In this document: positions 11,954 to 35,973 of the stretch, piece by piece
Numbering within the stretch: the first letter of the stretch is position 1
How the letters are laid out: every line of letters begins with the position of its first letter
Assembly: GCF_018812025.1 (NCBI RefSeq)
Contig: NC_063057.1
Coordinates: forward strand, 16,485,963-16,549,962
Origin: Megalobrama amblycephala
Taxonomy: Eukaryota > Chordata > Actinopteri > Cypriniformes > Xenocyprididae
Direction of reading: 5' to 3'
Length of the DNA stretch: 64,000 nt
The notes under the pieces: generated by a model
Told to the model about the DNA's origin: nothing
The model's database searches: none
The model's input: the letters and a program-made list of their open reading frames with translations, nothing else
Program-made: the position numbers and the translations under genes

Positions 11954-12560
11954 TGGGTTTCCATGTTTTATGGGGACATTCCACAGACATAATAAATATA
12001 ATTAAAATTAGATATAATTTTTATACTGTACAAACTGTATATTCTATCCCCTAACCCTACGCAACACAGAAAACTTTCTGCATTTTTAGATTTCCAATAA
12101 CTATATAAATAACTTAGTATGATTTATAATCCGTTTTCTTCATGGGGACCAAAAATGTCCCCTTAAGGACAAGTATTTCAGATACTGCCATCTTTGTAGG
12201 GACATTTTATACCCATAACAGAGTATACCTGAACCACACACACACACACACACACACGTGTTTGTTTTTGTGAAATGTGGGGACATTCCATAGGCGTAAT
12301 GGTTTTTATACTGTACAAACCGTATTTTCTATCCCCCTACACCTTAACCTACCCATCACAGAAGACTGTGCACATTTTTACTTTCTCAAAAAAAAAAAAA
12401 AAAATCTGTATGATTTATAAGCCTTTTGAAAAATGGGGACATGGGGTAATGTCCTCGTAAGTCACTCTCTCCTTGTAATACCTATGTCATACCCATGTCA
12501 TTATACAAATTTGTGTCCTGATGCGTCACAAAAACGCAGGCACGCACACACACACACACA
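11905..12560. repeat. Two dispersed repeats, each attached to a (CA)n microsatellite
   Basis: A (CA)n tract (11905-11952) runs into a repeat containing GGGGACATTCCACAGAC and TATACTGTACAAACTGTAT. A second CA tract (12235-12257) runs into a related copy (GGGGACATTCCATAGGCG, then TATACTGTACAAACCGTAT). A third CA tract closes the block near 12541-12560. A reversed copy is at 6325-6475. Confidence 0.7.
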
Positions 12561-14060
12561 CGGAGCAAAGGGAGAGTGTCATGAGTCTGTCACACTCGGT
12601 TTAGTGAATGGGACTCCCCAGAAAATGTGCATGAGATTCATTATCATGGAAAACACGAGACAACAAATGCATCTCATATTTTTGACAACCACGTAGATAA
12701 ATGATTCTGCATAGTTTCATATGTCTTGCATGCAATGTGTCAGGTTTAGCATGTGTGGTTTTAAAGACAGTCAGCTACTGTTTTTCCATAAGGTCTAAGA
12801 GGATTTCAGCTTAAGCTACTGTCTCCAACCAGCAACCACCTGCTTTTGCTTGGTACTAAGTACAGTATACAGAAAAAAGAAAATATTCAGTTATAGTGCA
12901 CAACACTTATCAGCTACTCAATGACACTGTGTTTTGACACCCAGTCTGCGTCCTTGTCATTGTGAGGCATGCTTATTTATAGAGACTTGGTAATCTTAAT
13001 TGTTTATGAATAAACCCCTGACCCTAAATCTCCGGCATGTGCTACGGACATGAAGGATACTTCAAAATTGGTGGGTTAAGCAATTTTATATCCATATCTA
13101 GCCATATAGGGACAAGAATATCAAATACTTAGGGGTGAACACTTTTAACTTAGGTCAGTAAACACCATCTAACAACCACCAAGAACACATAGCATTGCCC
13201 TGGTAACAGACAAAACGTCACCTTTTTGGGTTGTTTGTTTTGTCTGGTTGTTTTATCTAGTTTGCCTTTGTTTCATTTTCTTGTTTTATCTAGTTTGTTC
13301 TGTTTGCTTGTTTTGTCTACACATCTGGTTTTATCTCTGTTTTGAGTTTGTTTCATCTAGTTCGATTTGTTTGCTTGCTCATTTGTTTGTCTGGTTGTTT
13401 TATTTCTTTTATGCAAGCAGCTCTATGCACACATGTATACACATGAGTCAGTGAAGTGCTTTTTTCATCTCAGTGGTCCCCAGGTCTAATTCTCCAATCC
13501 TCTTTGTGAGAGTGACGTGTGCTCTTGACAGAACCACAGCTAAAGCCACAAAGAGAGAGACCGCGAGCGCAAAACACTGCTTTCGGTCTCTTCACTGTCC
13601 TAGCCTGTAACTCCCTCAGGCTTGAACATTCTCTTACTATCTCTAGTTTATTTGTAAATCCCTCCTTCTCTGTCCTCCTATTATACCAGCACTTGAACAC
13701 ACAGGGGCCAGAGGGATTCAGAGGTGGGAATATCTCCACGGCGACACCCTTGTCTCCATGTGAGCAGGTGCGTAAAGCTTGGATCCACATTTCCTGGGAA
13801 CTCGCTTGCCCTGGCTATGAGCTCAGCCAAAGCAAAACTGACCGCTCACCTCATCAAACACAAACAACTATGAGATCTTGGAGATCTGGATTTACAGGGA
13901 GATAGATCACTTTAGGTTTAGATGTTATAGACCTTTTTTTTTTTTTTATTTCCACTCTTGAATCTTGGATCCATGAATCTGCTACTTTGAATAAGATTCA
14001 GAGACCATCATTTGAATTTTCACTGAGCCACAAGACTGGCTTGGACTGGTTGCATTTGTT
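12561..14060. other. Upstream flank of impdh1 long-isoform exon
   Basis: There is no supported gene. A stretch around 13240-13400 repeats TTTGTTTGTCTGGTTGTTTTAT-like words and looks like an AT/GT-rich low-complexity tract. Any promoter for the exon at 14106-14269 should lie in the last few hundred bases, but I could not identify a TATA box or a clear photoreceptor-type element. Confidence 0.35.
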
Positions 14061-14105
14061 TTGGAAATGAACAGTGCACAGACTTTATCACTAAAGAGGA
14101 TAGAG

Positions 14106-14269
14106 ATGGAAGGGATTCCAGAAGACTTTAAACAGGAGATGAACCATGAGATGGTGAACAACACCGAATGTTCTCCTAATGGCTTCCCTGCTGTCCCTCA
14201 TGTGCGCGGACATGAATCTGCAGCCCAACGCTACACGGTGACACGCTTACAAGCAGGTTTTCCCGACAG
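14106..14269 (+). CDS. impdh1: impdh1 alternative 5' coding exon (long/retinal-type N-terminal extension)
   Basis: The frame encodes 54 residues plus two bases, ends in the motif HESAAQRYTVTRLQAGFPD and stops at a consensus donor (GACAG then GTGAGT). Human IMPDH1 long isoforms have a matching N-terminal segment (HETAAQRYS...LLQAGY). The exon ends in phase 2, and the canonical first exon begins with a single T before ATG. The join therefore reads Ser-Met-Ala-Asp-Tyr, as in the human long isoform. The ATG at 14106 (G at -3, G at +4; protein starts MEG as in human) is chosen. An in-frame ATG at 14067 would add 13 residues. Use of this exon gives 569 residues. In mammals such extensions are prominent in retina; tissue use here is inferred. 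Confidence 0.8.
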
Positions 14270-15800
14270 GTGAGTTGATGGTCACAAAGTCACAGAAATG
14301 TTATTAGTGCAGTTGATTTGGGTCTTGATAATTGAGGCTTGAGCCTCACAATTTCTTCTGAGCTCGTTTCTTTTTTTAAATGCATGCATCTCTGAAGATA
14401 AATCCCCTCTTGTCATCCTATTATTAAATGTAAGGCTTGTTCTAATCTCTAATCTTTAAAACAAGACTAGGTGATAAAATAGGCTTGTATAATTGAATCT
14501 TAAAATCTGATGCAGGGTCAACAAATGTTGGCCTTCAAAAGAGCTATTCTGGGCACAGCAGATCAGGACTTCTCCAGCTATGCAGTGGAGTGTGAAGTCC
14601 TGGCAAAGTCCAAATGGGTCAGAAACACTGAAATAGCTGCTGGTGCAGGAAGATATTCTGACCCACATGTCCACTGACCCACATATGGCGAGGTACATAT
14701 AACCGCTTCACCTCTCTGTTGTGATGGGAGGAGACAAGGGTCAGGGATTTTAATGGCTGCTGCCTCTGACACACACACATGCTACTATTTTTAGAAAATG
14801 GAGCCATGCTTATTGTCTGTACTTGTCTAAATAAATGCTACAAACCCACATGTACTTCCCATCTCACCCTGCTAGTCTAAAAGCTCCCTAGGGAATCAGC
14901 TAGGGATAGCTACTCACATTAGCATTGCCTCTGACAATTTTTTTCTAGGGGTGTCAGACTTAAAGTAATTAAGCCTTTGACATTAAATGGGAGCTTTAAT
15001 GAAAAAAAAAAAAAATATATATATATCATTTGAGTTGTTATATTGCATGCCAACAAACTTTGAGAACAAATTGCTGTTTTATGGTTGGCTACCCATGTTA
15101 ATCACTGGAATGCAAAACACACCAGCCTTGACCATGAGTCACATTAAAGTGCTATATTCGGTCAGTTTTAAAGTCATCGTGAAATCAAAATTGATCATTC
15201 TTATTTTTTATGGAATAGAGCAGTTTGCCGCAGCAATAACAAATGACAACGATCCAACTGACGGACAAAATCAAGTCTCGCCATACATTTTTTCTTGTTT
15301 GAGAAGCAGTTTCACTCATACATCAAAATTGGGAAGAAAAGACCATCATGACTTCTGTTTCATGCTGACTTTAACATGGAACTGAATTGCAGTTTCTAAA
15401 AAAAGGGAACATGGATAAAGGAAGTAATTAACATGTTACAAGAACTTTTAATGGACTGCTGAAGATCTGAAAACGCATGCATTTTGCTTTTGTCTTTAAA
15501 GGACTGTACTGATTTGATCAAAATTAGTTTGTGCTTTCGTGTGGGGAATGTGCTGGCCAGTCAATGGAGAGCATTTTGTAAATTTCCTTAAGCACTGTCA
15601 TCCTTTAGCAATTGGCTTCTGGTAATTGGTTGTGGCTGACTTTTAAATCTAGCAGTGGTGCTAGACAATTATGGAAATGGGTCATAGGGTTTGCATTCAA
15701 GCCCCCTAATGAGACAAGAGAGAATTTGAAAAAAAAAAAAAAAAAGGGTATATGTCTGAATTTAAGTAAAAAAATAAAATAAAATAAAAAAAATCTACAT
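14270..15800. other. impdh1: impdh1 long-isoform intron, first part
   Basis: I found no splice-bounded coding segment. Short poly(A) tracts near 15002 and 15730 are the only features. Confidence 0.4.
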
Positions 15801-15804
15801 TTTA

Positions 15805-16066
15805 AAAAATGCTGGGTTAAAAACAACAAAATGGTCAAAACCTGCAAATGGGTTGTTTTAACCAAGTAGTTGGGTTAAATGTTTGCCCGACACGCTGGAC
15901 AGTTTTATTTAACTCAACTATTGTTTGAAAGTTACTAAATTGCTCGCTTAAAATGAACCCGAAATATGTTGGAAATGAATGTTTATTAACGTGTTTAATA
16001 AATTGACATTTATTAATAAGTTTAATGAATAATAATTAAACAATACACATTTATTAAATTGCTTTG

Positions 16067-16147
<81 letters not shown>

Positions 16148-16746
16148 GTCCGTTTGTCCTTATTTATTTCAGTTTATAATGATTTGTAATAATTACCTTT
16201 CAATTTCCTATAATTTATGTCATTTTGTCATCATTTTATTGGATTATTTGTGCCGTACTGCTGCTTAGGAATGCCATTTTGTCCTTCTTTATTAATGGAA
16301 TAAAACACTAATTTCATCTATTTAACCCAATCTTTAAACTACTGAGGTTTGTCATTTTGTAAACACATTAACACCATAGACCCAGACTCCCTGTGTTCTA
16401 CTACCGGTCACTTTTGTGACAGGACATAAAACCCATTTTTTCATGGACTTTTCAATATTTTTTTTTTACATAATTGACATTGATTGTTAAATATCCTTAC
16501 AAATACCATACAAATTAATGTATGTCATCTCTGGAAAAAATTTGGGATTAAACGGGTTAATAAAATGTTCATCTTTTGATTATTATTGTTGCCTCTAGTA
16601 AATTTTGGGTTCATTTTAAGCCAGCCATAGAGTAATTTTTAAACAATAGTTGGGTTAAATAAAACTGCCCAGCACATTGGGCAAGCATTTAACCCATCTG
16701 CTGGGTTAAAACAACTCAAATGCAAAAACAGCATTTTTTTTTTAAG
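15805..16746. mobile_element. Inverted-repeat element, TGCTGGGTTAA family, copy A (interrupted)
   Basis: The left end AAAAAATGCTGGGTTAAAAA is answered at the right by CTGGGTTAAAACAAC and a poly(T) stretch. The flanking halves align with copy B at 45121-45560. Copy A carries about 500 extra bases, including a (TATC)n tract at 16067-16146. No transposase is present. Confidence 0.65.
16067..16146. repeat. (TATC)n microsatellite
   Basis: About 20 uninterrupted tetranucleotide units inside the copy A element. Confidence 0.95.
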
Positions 16747-17045
16747 TGTATGATGAACAAGATTTTAATTTCTGAATTTTAAGTTACTTTGATATTTTTG
16801 TGGTGTGTGGCCGCAGCATGTGTCTAACTTCAAGAATAGCTATACAATATAAAAGAGTATTTAAATCAAAAATCTTTTTTTTTTTTTTTTAAAAACAACA
16901 AAAAACATATAAATAGAATAATTTCAAGACCTTCAATGTATTTTAAGGCATATCTTTAAAAGATTTCACCTTTTTAATATCTTGGGCATCCTTACTTGTC
17001 ATTGATCAATATACTGTATATGCACGGCAACATGAATACAGTAAT

Positions 17046-17350
17046 TTATATAGACTGATGTGGCGGTAATGAAAGAGTTAACCATGCCGTCACCACGTGG
17101 ATGTGGAGCTGTGAGGATATGACGCGCTCTCTCAGTGTCTGCCTCGCTTTGCACATAAAGCCAGACTCATCACAAAACCCGAATTCAAACGAGACCAACT
17201 GAAGGATCAGAAAACTAGGAAAATAGTCTGTATAGAGGCATAAACCGCTTTTAGATAACATTTTCTCACACAGAGAACGTTAAACTGGGTTTTCCATTCT
17301 GACGCGCATCAGCTCCAGAAACACGCGTGCTCATCTACAGAGAAGGTTTG
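17046..17350 (+). promoter_or_regulatory. impdh1: Candidate promoter/noncoding first exon for the canonical impdh1 isoform
   Basis: This stretch and the next 500 bp contain many more CpG dinucleotides than the surrounding introns (for example GACGCGCTC, CTGACGCGCATC, CACGCGTGC). They lie about 2 kb before the canonical start exon. The acceptor right before the canonical ATG means that isoform needs an upstream noncoding exon. A weak donor (GAGAAG then GTTTGA) follows 17345. Mammalian IMPDH1 is known to use three promoters. The exact exon here is a guess. Confidence 0.35.
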
Positions 17351-18220
17351 AATTTATATTTCCTCAAGTATCATGTTAAATGTGCTTCTTTTAGAAATGT
17401 GGCGCAGGACGAGCTCTGAACAAAGAAAATCTTCACCAGATGCATGTTTGCTTTTGATTTCGATATGGAGGCACCGGGTTTCCCTGGCTTACATTTAATG
17501 TAGTCAATGTAGGTCACCGGGCCAGTAGTGCGAGTGTGCGTTCATTTACTGCGTTGAATTTTTCTGTCTTTTTTACGCCTGTCTTGTGTGCACGTGTCAC
17601 CAACTCTATGTTAATTTTTATATCGCGCGTGCAGATGGAATAATGTTAGTAGGTCACGGCGCAGCAGCAGGACTTGTATACTCTGCGTTTTCGTTGTCAA
17701 TCGAGTGTGTTTACATAATGAACCTCAAATGTCTTGTTGTTCCACGCATCGCGACATGTGGTTTAATACAGGCAGAATCTGCTGCGCCGCTTCCTGGTGA
17801 CGACACCCTTCTGAATGTGCTTTTCACTAAAATAAAATGGACCAGAAATGCATTTCCTGGAGTAATTAGGTTACTACCGTTTTCAAAGCAGCAAAAGAAA
17901 AGTGCTAAGATTTAAAATAAAATTCAAAAAATTGAGAATGACAATATGTAGAGGCCATTTTTGGCCATAATAGGACAATGGCGCGTGGCTGATTATGGAT
18001 TAAAAACAACTGCTTATCAGCTGATATTTGGTCATTTAGATTATCAACCTCAGCCAGTCAATAAAAACACCTACATTAAAATATATGAGTCATTTTAACA
18101 ATGACATACTTACTGGCACAATCCAGCTTTACAGTCAAAAATGGGAAAATATTAGCAGATATTTTAAATATATTAAAGTAAATAAAAGCTTCCCAAAATC
18201 AATCTGCAAATAACCTAGTC
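17351..18220. other. impdh1: impdh1 5' region, noncoding
   Basis: CpG content fades after about 17850. A 109-codon frame at 17586-17915 has no recognisable domain and no splice support, so I treat it as chance. Confidence 0.35.
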
Positions 18221-18223
18221 CGA

Positions 18224-18403
18224 ACCCTGTCCAAACCTGCTTCTGGAGGGCCACCGTCCTGAAGAGTTCAGCTCCAACCCACTTGGAGGTTTCAAATAAT
18301 CTCAAACACTTTGATTGATTAGCTAGTTCAGGTGTGTTTATTTAGGGTTGGAGCTGAAGTCAGGATGGTGGCCCTCCATGCATGATTGGACACCATTGGC
18401 CTA
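18224..18403. mobile_element. Short inverted-repeat transposon (MITE)
   Basis: The left end CTTCTGGAGGGCCACCGTCC is answered by GGATGGTGGCCCTCCATGCA at the right. AGCTCCAACCC and GGGTTGGAGCT form a second inverted pair inside. This end sequence is typical of an abundant short fish DNA transposon. There is no coding capacity. Confidence 0.7.
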
Positions 18404-18541
18404 GTCAGTGGATAATAATGTCCCCCCTCAAATATTTTTAGTGAATTTTGAGTAAAGACTAGTTGCACTGAAAATGTGTTAGTGTAGTAGATACAGTTTT
18501 CATTGGAAAATTGCTAGTAAACTTCATGGCAAGTAATACAC

Positions 18542-18572
<31 letters not shown>

Positions 18573-19306
18573 ACAGTGGGCAATTTAGTATGCAAATACC
18601 GATTATGTGATCGCTGTTGGCTGTATTTTTAAATATTAAATCGAGGTCTATAGTATTTAATCTCAAATACAATTGTAAAATAAGGGAAACAACTACAGTT
18701 CCATGAGGCATGACATAATTTAATTAAAATGATGGAAAACTAGTGTTGTTGATTTTGTATAAATAATCAACATTGTACAGTCATTTCAAAATATGCAAAT
18801 ATATTCAAATATTTAAGTAGTTTGAGAGCGTAGGGAAATTGACTATTACGTCATTCGCAGTGCTTCATGGGATGGGGCGGGTACTAAAGATTTATTTTGG
18901 TGTGATTTTCATGTTCCAGTTCTCTGATTGGTGGAGCTTTCTTTGCAGAATCATGGGTAATGTAGTTTTTCTCCAGGAATTCTGCTGTTAAACTTGATTC
19001 CTTAAAAGATAAGTTGAAATAATGCAAACAAAAGCATATACCATTGATTAACAACCTTGTAGCTCACAGTAGATCTGTCTTGGCTTATAAGTTGTTTAAA
19101 ATCAATTCTCCTATGGGGAAAATGAATGGGATTTTTACTACTTTGCAAACAATCAAGTGTAAGTGCATAAATTATATATATGCTTTATACACAGAATTCC
19201 AATATAAATAGTGATTAGACTTTAGAATCAAAAGCAAAGTAACCAGTTGGCACTGAAGAGCACTGTGTGTTATTTACAGGTCGTGTTTGTGTATTTCCCT
19301 TTCCAG
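18404..19306. other. impdh1: impdh1 intron before the canonical start exon
   Basis: Nothing is recognised beyond a poly(T) tract (about 18547-18572). It ends in the acceptor TTTCCAG at 19300-19306. Confidence 0.4.
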
Positions 19307-19307
19307 T

Positions 19308-31468
<12,161 letters not shown>

Positions 31469-32865
31469 TGGAATGGGCAGAACACGGATGGGAACAAACA
31501 CCTCAGACAAATCCTAGAACTTAGCCCACCCTGCCAGCACCCCTTCTCTGCTCTTCACCGTTCCTCAGGCACAACCACCACAGTGAGAGATGGAGAAGAG
31601 AAGTATTAAACGAGTTTGAGAGCAGGACCTCAAACTAATTCAGTCCCCAAAAACATGGCAGTTGCACTCAAGGGAGCATCAGGGTTTCCAAAAAGCTGCC
31701 TGTGTGTGTTTTTGCATCTGTGTTTATGAGCAGAACGGCAAAAACGAGGCGGCATTTGGAGCGAATATTCTTCAAAGCCTTTTTTTTTTTTCTCTCCCAA
31801 ACTGATGCAACCATGTTGCTGCATCAATGTCTATATCTCCATATCCACCTGCAAAATGATGACTGCCGTGAAACCAAGTGCTCCAGCTATACTTGAGGCA
31901 ATCTTTTCTGTAGTAGATTTGTAACTACTGAAGATGCTTTATGATATATTTTTATTTTAGAAGGCAGAAAACAGATGTATGTAGAAAATGTGATAGTTAA
32001 ATGTCAGTGAGACAGACCTCTCTCTATGTCCATCATACCGCTTCCTGTAACTGGGTACGATTCATATTGAAAATAATTATACCAAAACCGATATCTGTAG
32101 ATATACATAGTTGCTCTGAGAGTGTCTTGCTATTGTGTCCAGATTACATTTTTGCTGAACAGGTACAAAGAGTTTTAATTTGCATGCGGTGTTTTTTTTT
32201 TTTTTTAATTATAATTATAATTATTATTATTATTATTATTATTATTATTTACGTTACTGCCAAGTGCATTCTTTTGTTAACTGACAATTTAATCTTATAT
32301 AAAAGCCAAATAAATGCTGTGAGTATCCTAGAAATGTTTGTCCATGTCATCCAAACGTCCCCTACAGCTTTGTTTGTTGGGTGAACCTGTGACATGCCTT
32401 AAATTGTGTAATAAATGAAGGACACATTTGTCTTAACCCAAAACACGCCACCCGTGCTCGCCAAATCCTATGGCTTCATGAAACTATCACTGCCAAATGA
32501 AGCATGTCATCCATACGAATTTAAATGCGTTTTTGTAACAGGTTTTCAGTACTATTTGTTTTGATTTTTGCATTTTCCAGTAGAGGGTTTTGTTGTTTAG
32601 AAATCTTGCTTTCTGTACCTTAGCATTGGATGTGTGGAAAATTATCCACGCAGAATTCTCAGTATAATGATGTACAAAGACACGGTTTACATCCGTTAGT
32701 CAACTGGATGTTGCTTGTTAGTATGTTGCTTTGCCCCCACTCAAGAACTCAAGAGCCAAGTTTGTTTACCACAGTGTACTCAACTGAGGTTGCTTATCCT
32801 GTTCAATATTGTTGAAAAAAGAGAAAAGAAATAAAAATAAACTTGTGCAGCCTTTTTGTTTGCTT
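31469..32865 (+). other. impdh1: impdh1 3' untranslated region
   Basis: It runs from the TAA stop at 31466-31468 to the double AATAAA near 32830-32841. It includes an (ATT)n run at about 32218-32250. Earlier AATAAA hexamers at 32309-32314 and 32410-32415 could give shorter transcripts. Confidence 0.65.
32830..32841 (+). terminator. impdh1: Candidate distal polyadenylation signals of impdh1
   Basis: Two overlapping AATAAA hexamers (32830-32835 and 32836-32841) are followed by a T/G-rich stretch (CTTTTTGTTTGCTTT). This is the usual arrangement of a strong cleavage site. Confidence 0.65.
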
Positions 32866-32924
32866 TATGGATGTAAAATATTTCTGCATGGGACAAATGT
32901 CAATTTTCAATATATTTATTGAAA

Positions 32925-32930
32925 ATCTCC
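32925..32930 (-). terminator. prrt4: Candidate polyadenylation signal of prrt4
   Basis: AATAAA on the minus strand, about 1.0 kb past the prrt4 stop. It would give a 3' UTR of about 1 kb that ends almost where the impdh1 transcript ends. Confidence 0.5.
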
Positions 32931-33943
32931 AACAGCCTCTAAATGACAAACATTAGATGTATCAGCAGTTTCTCACATAGTTCATGTTTTCAGAACATGC
33001 ACGCTATAAAATATACAAAGTAATTTTTCTTCATTTAATATGTATTGAGTAACAGTGTTATGAGTATTTGAAAACATGAACCTGGCAGATAAATCATTAA
33101 TTGTAGTTCATATCAAATATACACTTTGAGAAGGATAAAATGGCAGTCTATAGCGCAGTTTGTGCTACAGAACGACTGAACTGAAGTTATCAGCAGAGTG
33201 CGCTGCAAGAGTACTTCCATCCTTCTCTGACACTTAAAAGAGATATTTTTTTCCCTCTCAGTTGATAAAACTGTTTAGGCCCTCAACATTATAATGCATT
33301 GTTGCAACAAACAACAGGGATATGAAGTTATCTGTGCACCTAAAGTCTAGAAGCACAAAGACCATTACTAAAGGTTTAAAATGATGCCGATTACAAAATT
33401 GTATTTGGCAGGTTATACAGCATTTAATTTGAAACCATTTTCTGATGCTAGAGTCCATAGTATTTGTTTTACATTATGGTTATCAGTAGTTTGCACTCTC
33501 ACAGTATTAATCATATAGACCAAAAAGGGATTTTGTACAAATTCATACAAACATCACTATTAGCATTGAAGAGAAATTCTGAAACAATTTTTTTTTACAA
33601 TTACAAATTTATCAATAATCAAAAATCTTTTGTACAAATCTGCCTAAGCTTCTGGCAATCGGTGGCACTTCTTAAACCTTTACAAGGATATTGACTTCAG
33701 AATCCATCTCTTTGGAGAACTTACCTGACAAACCAACAAACACCCTTATAAAATGAAACATTTGGCACAGTTCTGGTCCACAAAACATTTTCCTGTATGT
33801 CTACATAGAGCAAATGTGTTTTGACACCTTGGCAAACAGACTCACCAAATCACCTGAGCAGCACATTACTTGTCCATCACTGAAACTCTTTTGGCTTCAT
33901 CATATTACATCATTCGGCTGTGTCTGAAAGTAGAGGTCTCCCC

Positions 33944-35973
33944 CTAGAGGTCAATAGTCTCACTGCAGACACTAAGAGCATCAATCTGTCTGCACACACT
34001 GATAAATTCTTCTTGGACAGACTGGTCAAACTCTGACTGCTGGTCCAGACTCTCCTCTGATTTTAAAGTTCTGTAGGGTCTCTGTAAGCTTCCCCCTTGG
34101 TGGCCAGAGCTGGCAGTGCGGTTGGAACCCCCACTGAGGGTAGAGGGTAATGGATGGTGTCCATCTGGACTAGAGCACAAAACGAGAGATGAGCCACCGA
34201 GAGACTGTCTGTAGAGGGAACAGGAACTGGAGCTGCCTCTCCAGCGCTCTGGAGATGAGCAGCAAGTGGAAGATGACAGTGAGGGAGATGGAGATGGAGG
34301 AAAACCCAATGACGGACCATCTGGTTGGGCTTGAGAAGGAATGGGAAATTGGGGTAGCACTTCCACACATGAAGATGTTCTGTATAAGCCGGGATCAGGA
34401 GTAAGGGTGTCTCTCAGGGTTTGGGCACCACTGGAGTTGGTCTCTCTACCATTGAGGGAGCGGTCACTAGAGGTGAAAGGTCGTAATGGGCTGAAGAGAC
34501 TCATGGGAAATAGAGACTCACTAAACAGTGCCTCATCAATGCTTCGACGCAGATTTATGGGTGATGGAGGGCGCAGGTCTGCTGTGGAGTCGCTGGTACA
34601 GGATGAACCCACAGAAGGGGCACTAGTGGTGGGTTGAGTGTTGGGCAAATCCAGGTCAAGGTCACGATAGGCCAACGCCCGGTTGCTATGGTATAAAAGG
34701 TCAAGGCCATTCAAGCTGCCGAGACGGTCATCCACCAATGTGTACAAGGGTAGGCACTCTGTCTCTCCATGCCCAATTGGATCGCAGATGGCCAGCTTCT
34801 CCTGCTGGGATAAAGTCCACTGGTAGCTCCCAGGAATAATAGGTGACTTTGCCGCAAGAAGTTCTGTCCAGCAACTGCCTGGTTGGGGAAGATGATCAGA
34901 ACAGTAGACTGGTTGAGCAACTACCAGAACAAGTGTGAGGCAAACCACTGCTTCACACACTCGGCAGCTGAATTGGAAAGTCCACCACGGCCAAGGCCGA
35001 AAGGACTCTGCACTTCCAGCAATGCCAAGAGCATGCAGCATGGCATAGAGTTGCAGCCCCGCACAAGTCAGAGAGAAGACAGCAGAGAGTAGCACTGCAG
35101 CTGCTGCCCGGTCCCAATCTCGGCTCTCTGCAAATGGGCAGCGGTTGTAGCGTTCAGCTGGTGTCGGTGATGTGTTGTTCAGATGATAAATATGCTTGGA
35201 GTCAGCACGAACGTAGCAGTAGAACACAAAATATGCAGCTGATAGGAAAGCTGCCAAAGCCACAAAGGCACCTCTAGAGATCAAGGACAGAAACAGGTAG
35301 ACCTGCTGGTCTACATGGAGTAATGCAACAGGACCAAAGGCAGCAGCAAAGTGCAGAAGCACCAAGCAGGCCAGAAAACAAGGTCTTTGAAAGGCGGAAT
35401 AGGATAGCTGCATACGAGAGCGCATTGACAGGAGCAGGAATACTAGGCCAAAGGCAGCAGTCATGCAGGGGAATGGTGCCTCATAAAGTAACAGCGAGGC
35501 CTCTGGGGATGCCATGCGGTCCTGGTATCCGTACGCATCGTACACTAAGGCAAAGGCCCTAGTGCAGCCAGCAGCCACCAGGCAGAGACTGACCAGAGCA
35601 AAGTAGCCACAGCCTGATGGGTACTGTAGGGGCAGACACAGAAGGTTCAGGGTGGAGGCCAAAGCGACTAGACAGAACACAGTGCCCAGGCCGTAAATGT
35701 GTGCTTCCCATGCTGAACCCCATGTTGCCAGGGCACTGTTCCAATCAGAATACAGTGCCACAAACATAGGTGGGGCTGGAAACAGTATTGGATTCTGAGA
35801 GAGGTTGGTGGAGACAGTGGTTGTGCTGTCATTTTTGATGATATTGCTCAGGACAGTGGTGGGCAAAGTGTCACTTGAACTGCAGATTCCAGAACGTTCC
35901 GCATTGCAGTCAGGGAGCGCAGATTCTTGAGTAAGGTCTGTGAGCCAGTCTTCAGACATAGTGGTGGATATTT
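33944..35973 (-). CDS. prrt4: prrt4 last coding exon (membrane domain and cytoplasmic tail)
   Basis: A 2030-nt exon with acceptor TTCATTTCAG, entering in phase 1 (G + AA gives Glu348). The open frame continues 16 nt into the intron to an ATG at 35989, but that ATG lies upstream of the acceptor and is not the start. It encodes the juxtamembrane Ser/Thr segment, all seven hydrophobic helices, and the tail with several Ser-rich runs likely to be disordered. Short frames on either strand across this exon are shadows. Confidence 0.88.

Noticed and set aside
17586..17915. 109-codon plus-strand frame upstream of the impdh1 start exon
   Set aside because: No donor in a usable phase, no similarity to any IMPDH N terminus, and it lies in a CpG-rich probable promoter region.
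34063..35744. Several 60-100 codon frames on both strands across the last prrt4 exon
   Set aside because: They are shadows of the 681-codon prrt4 frame.
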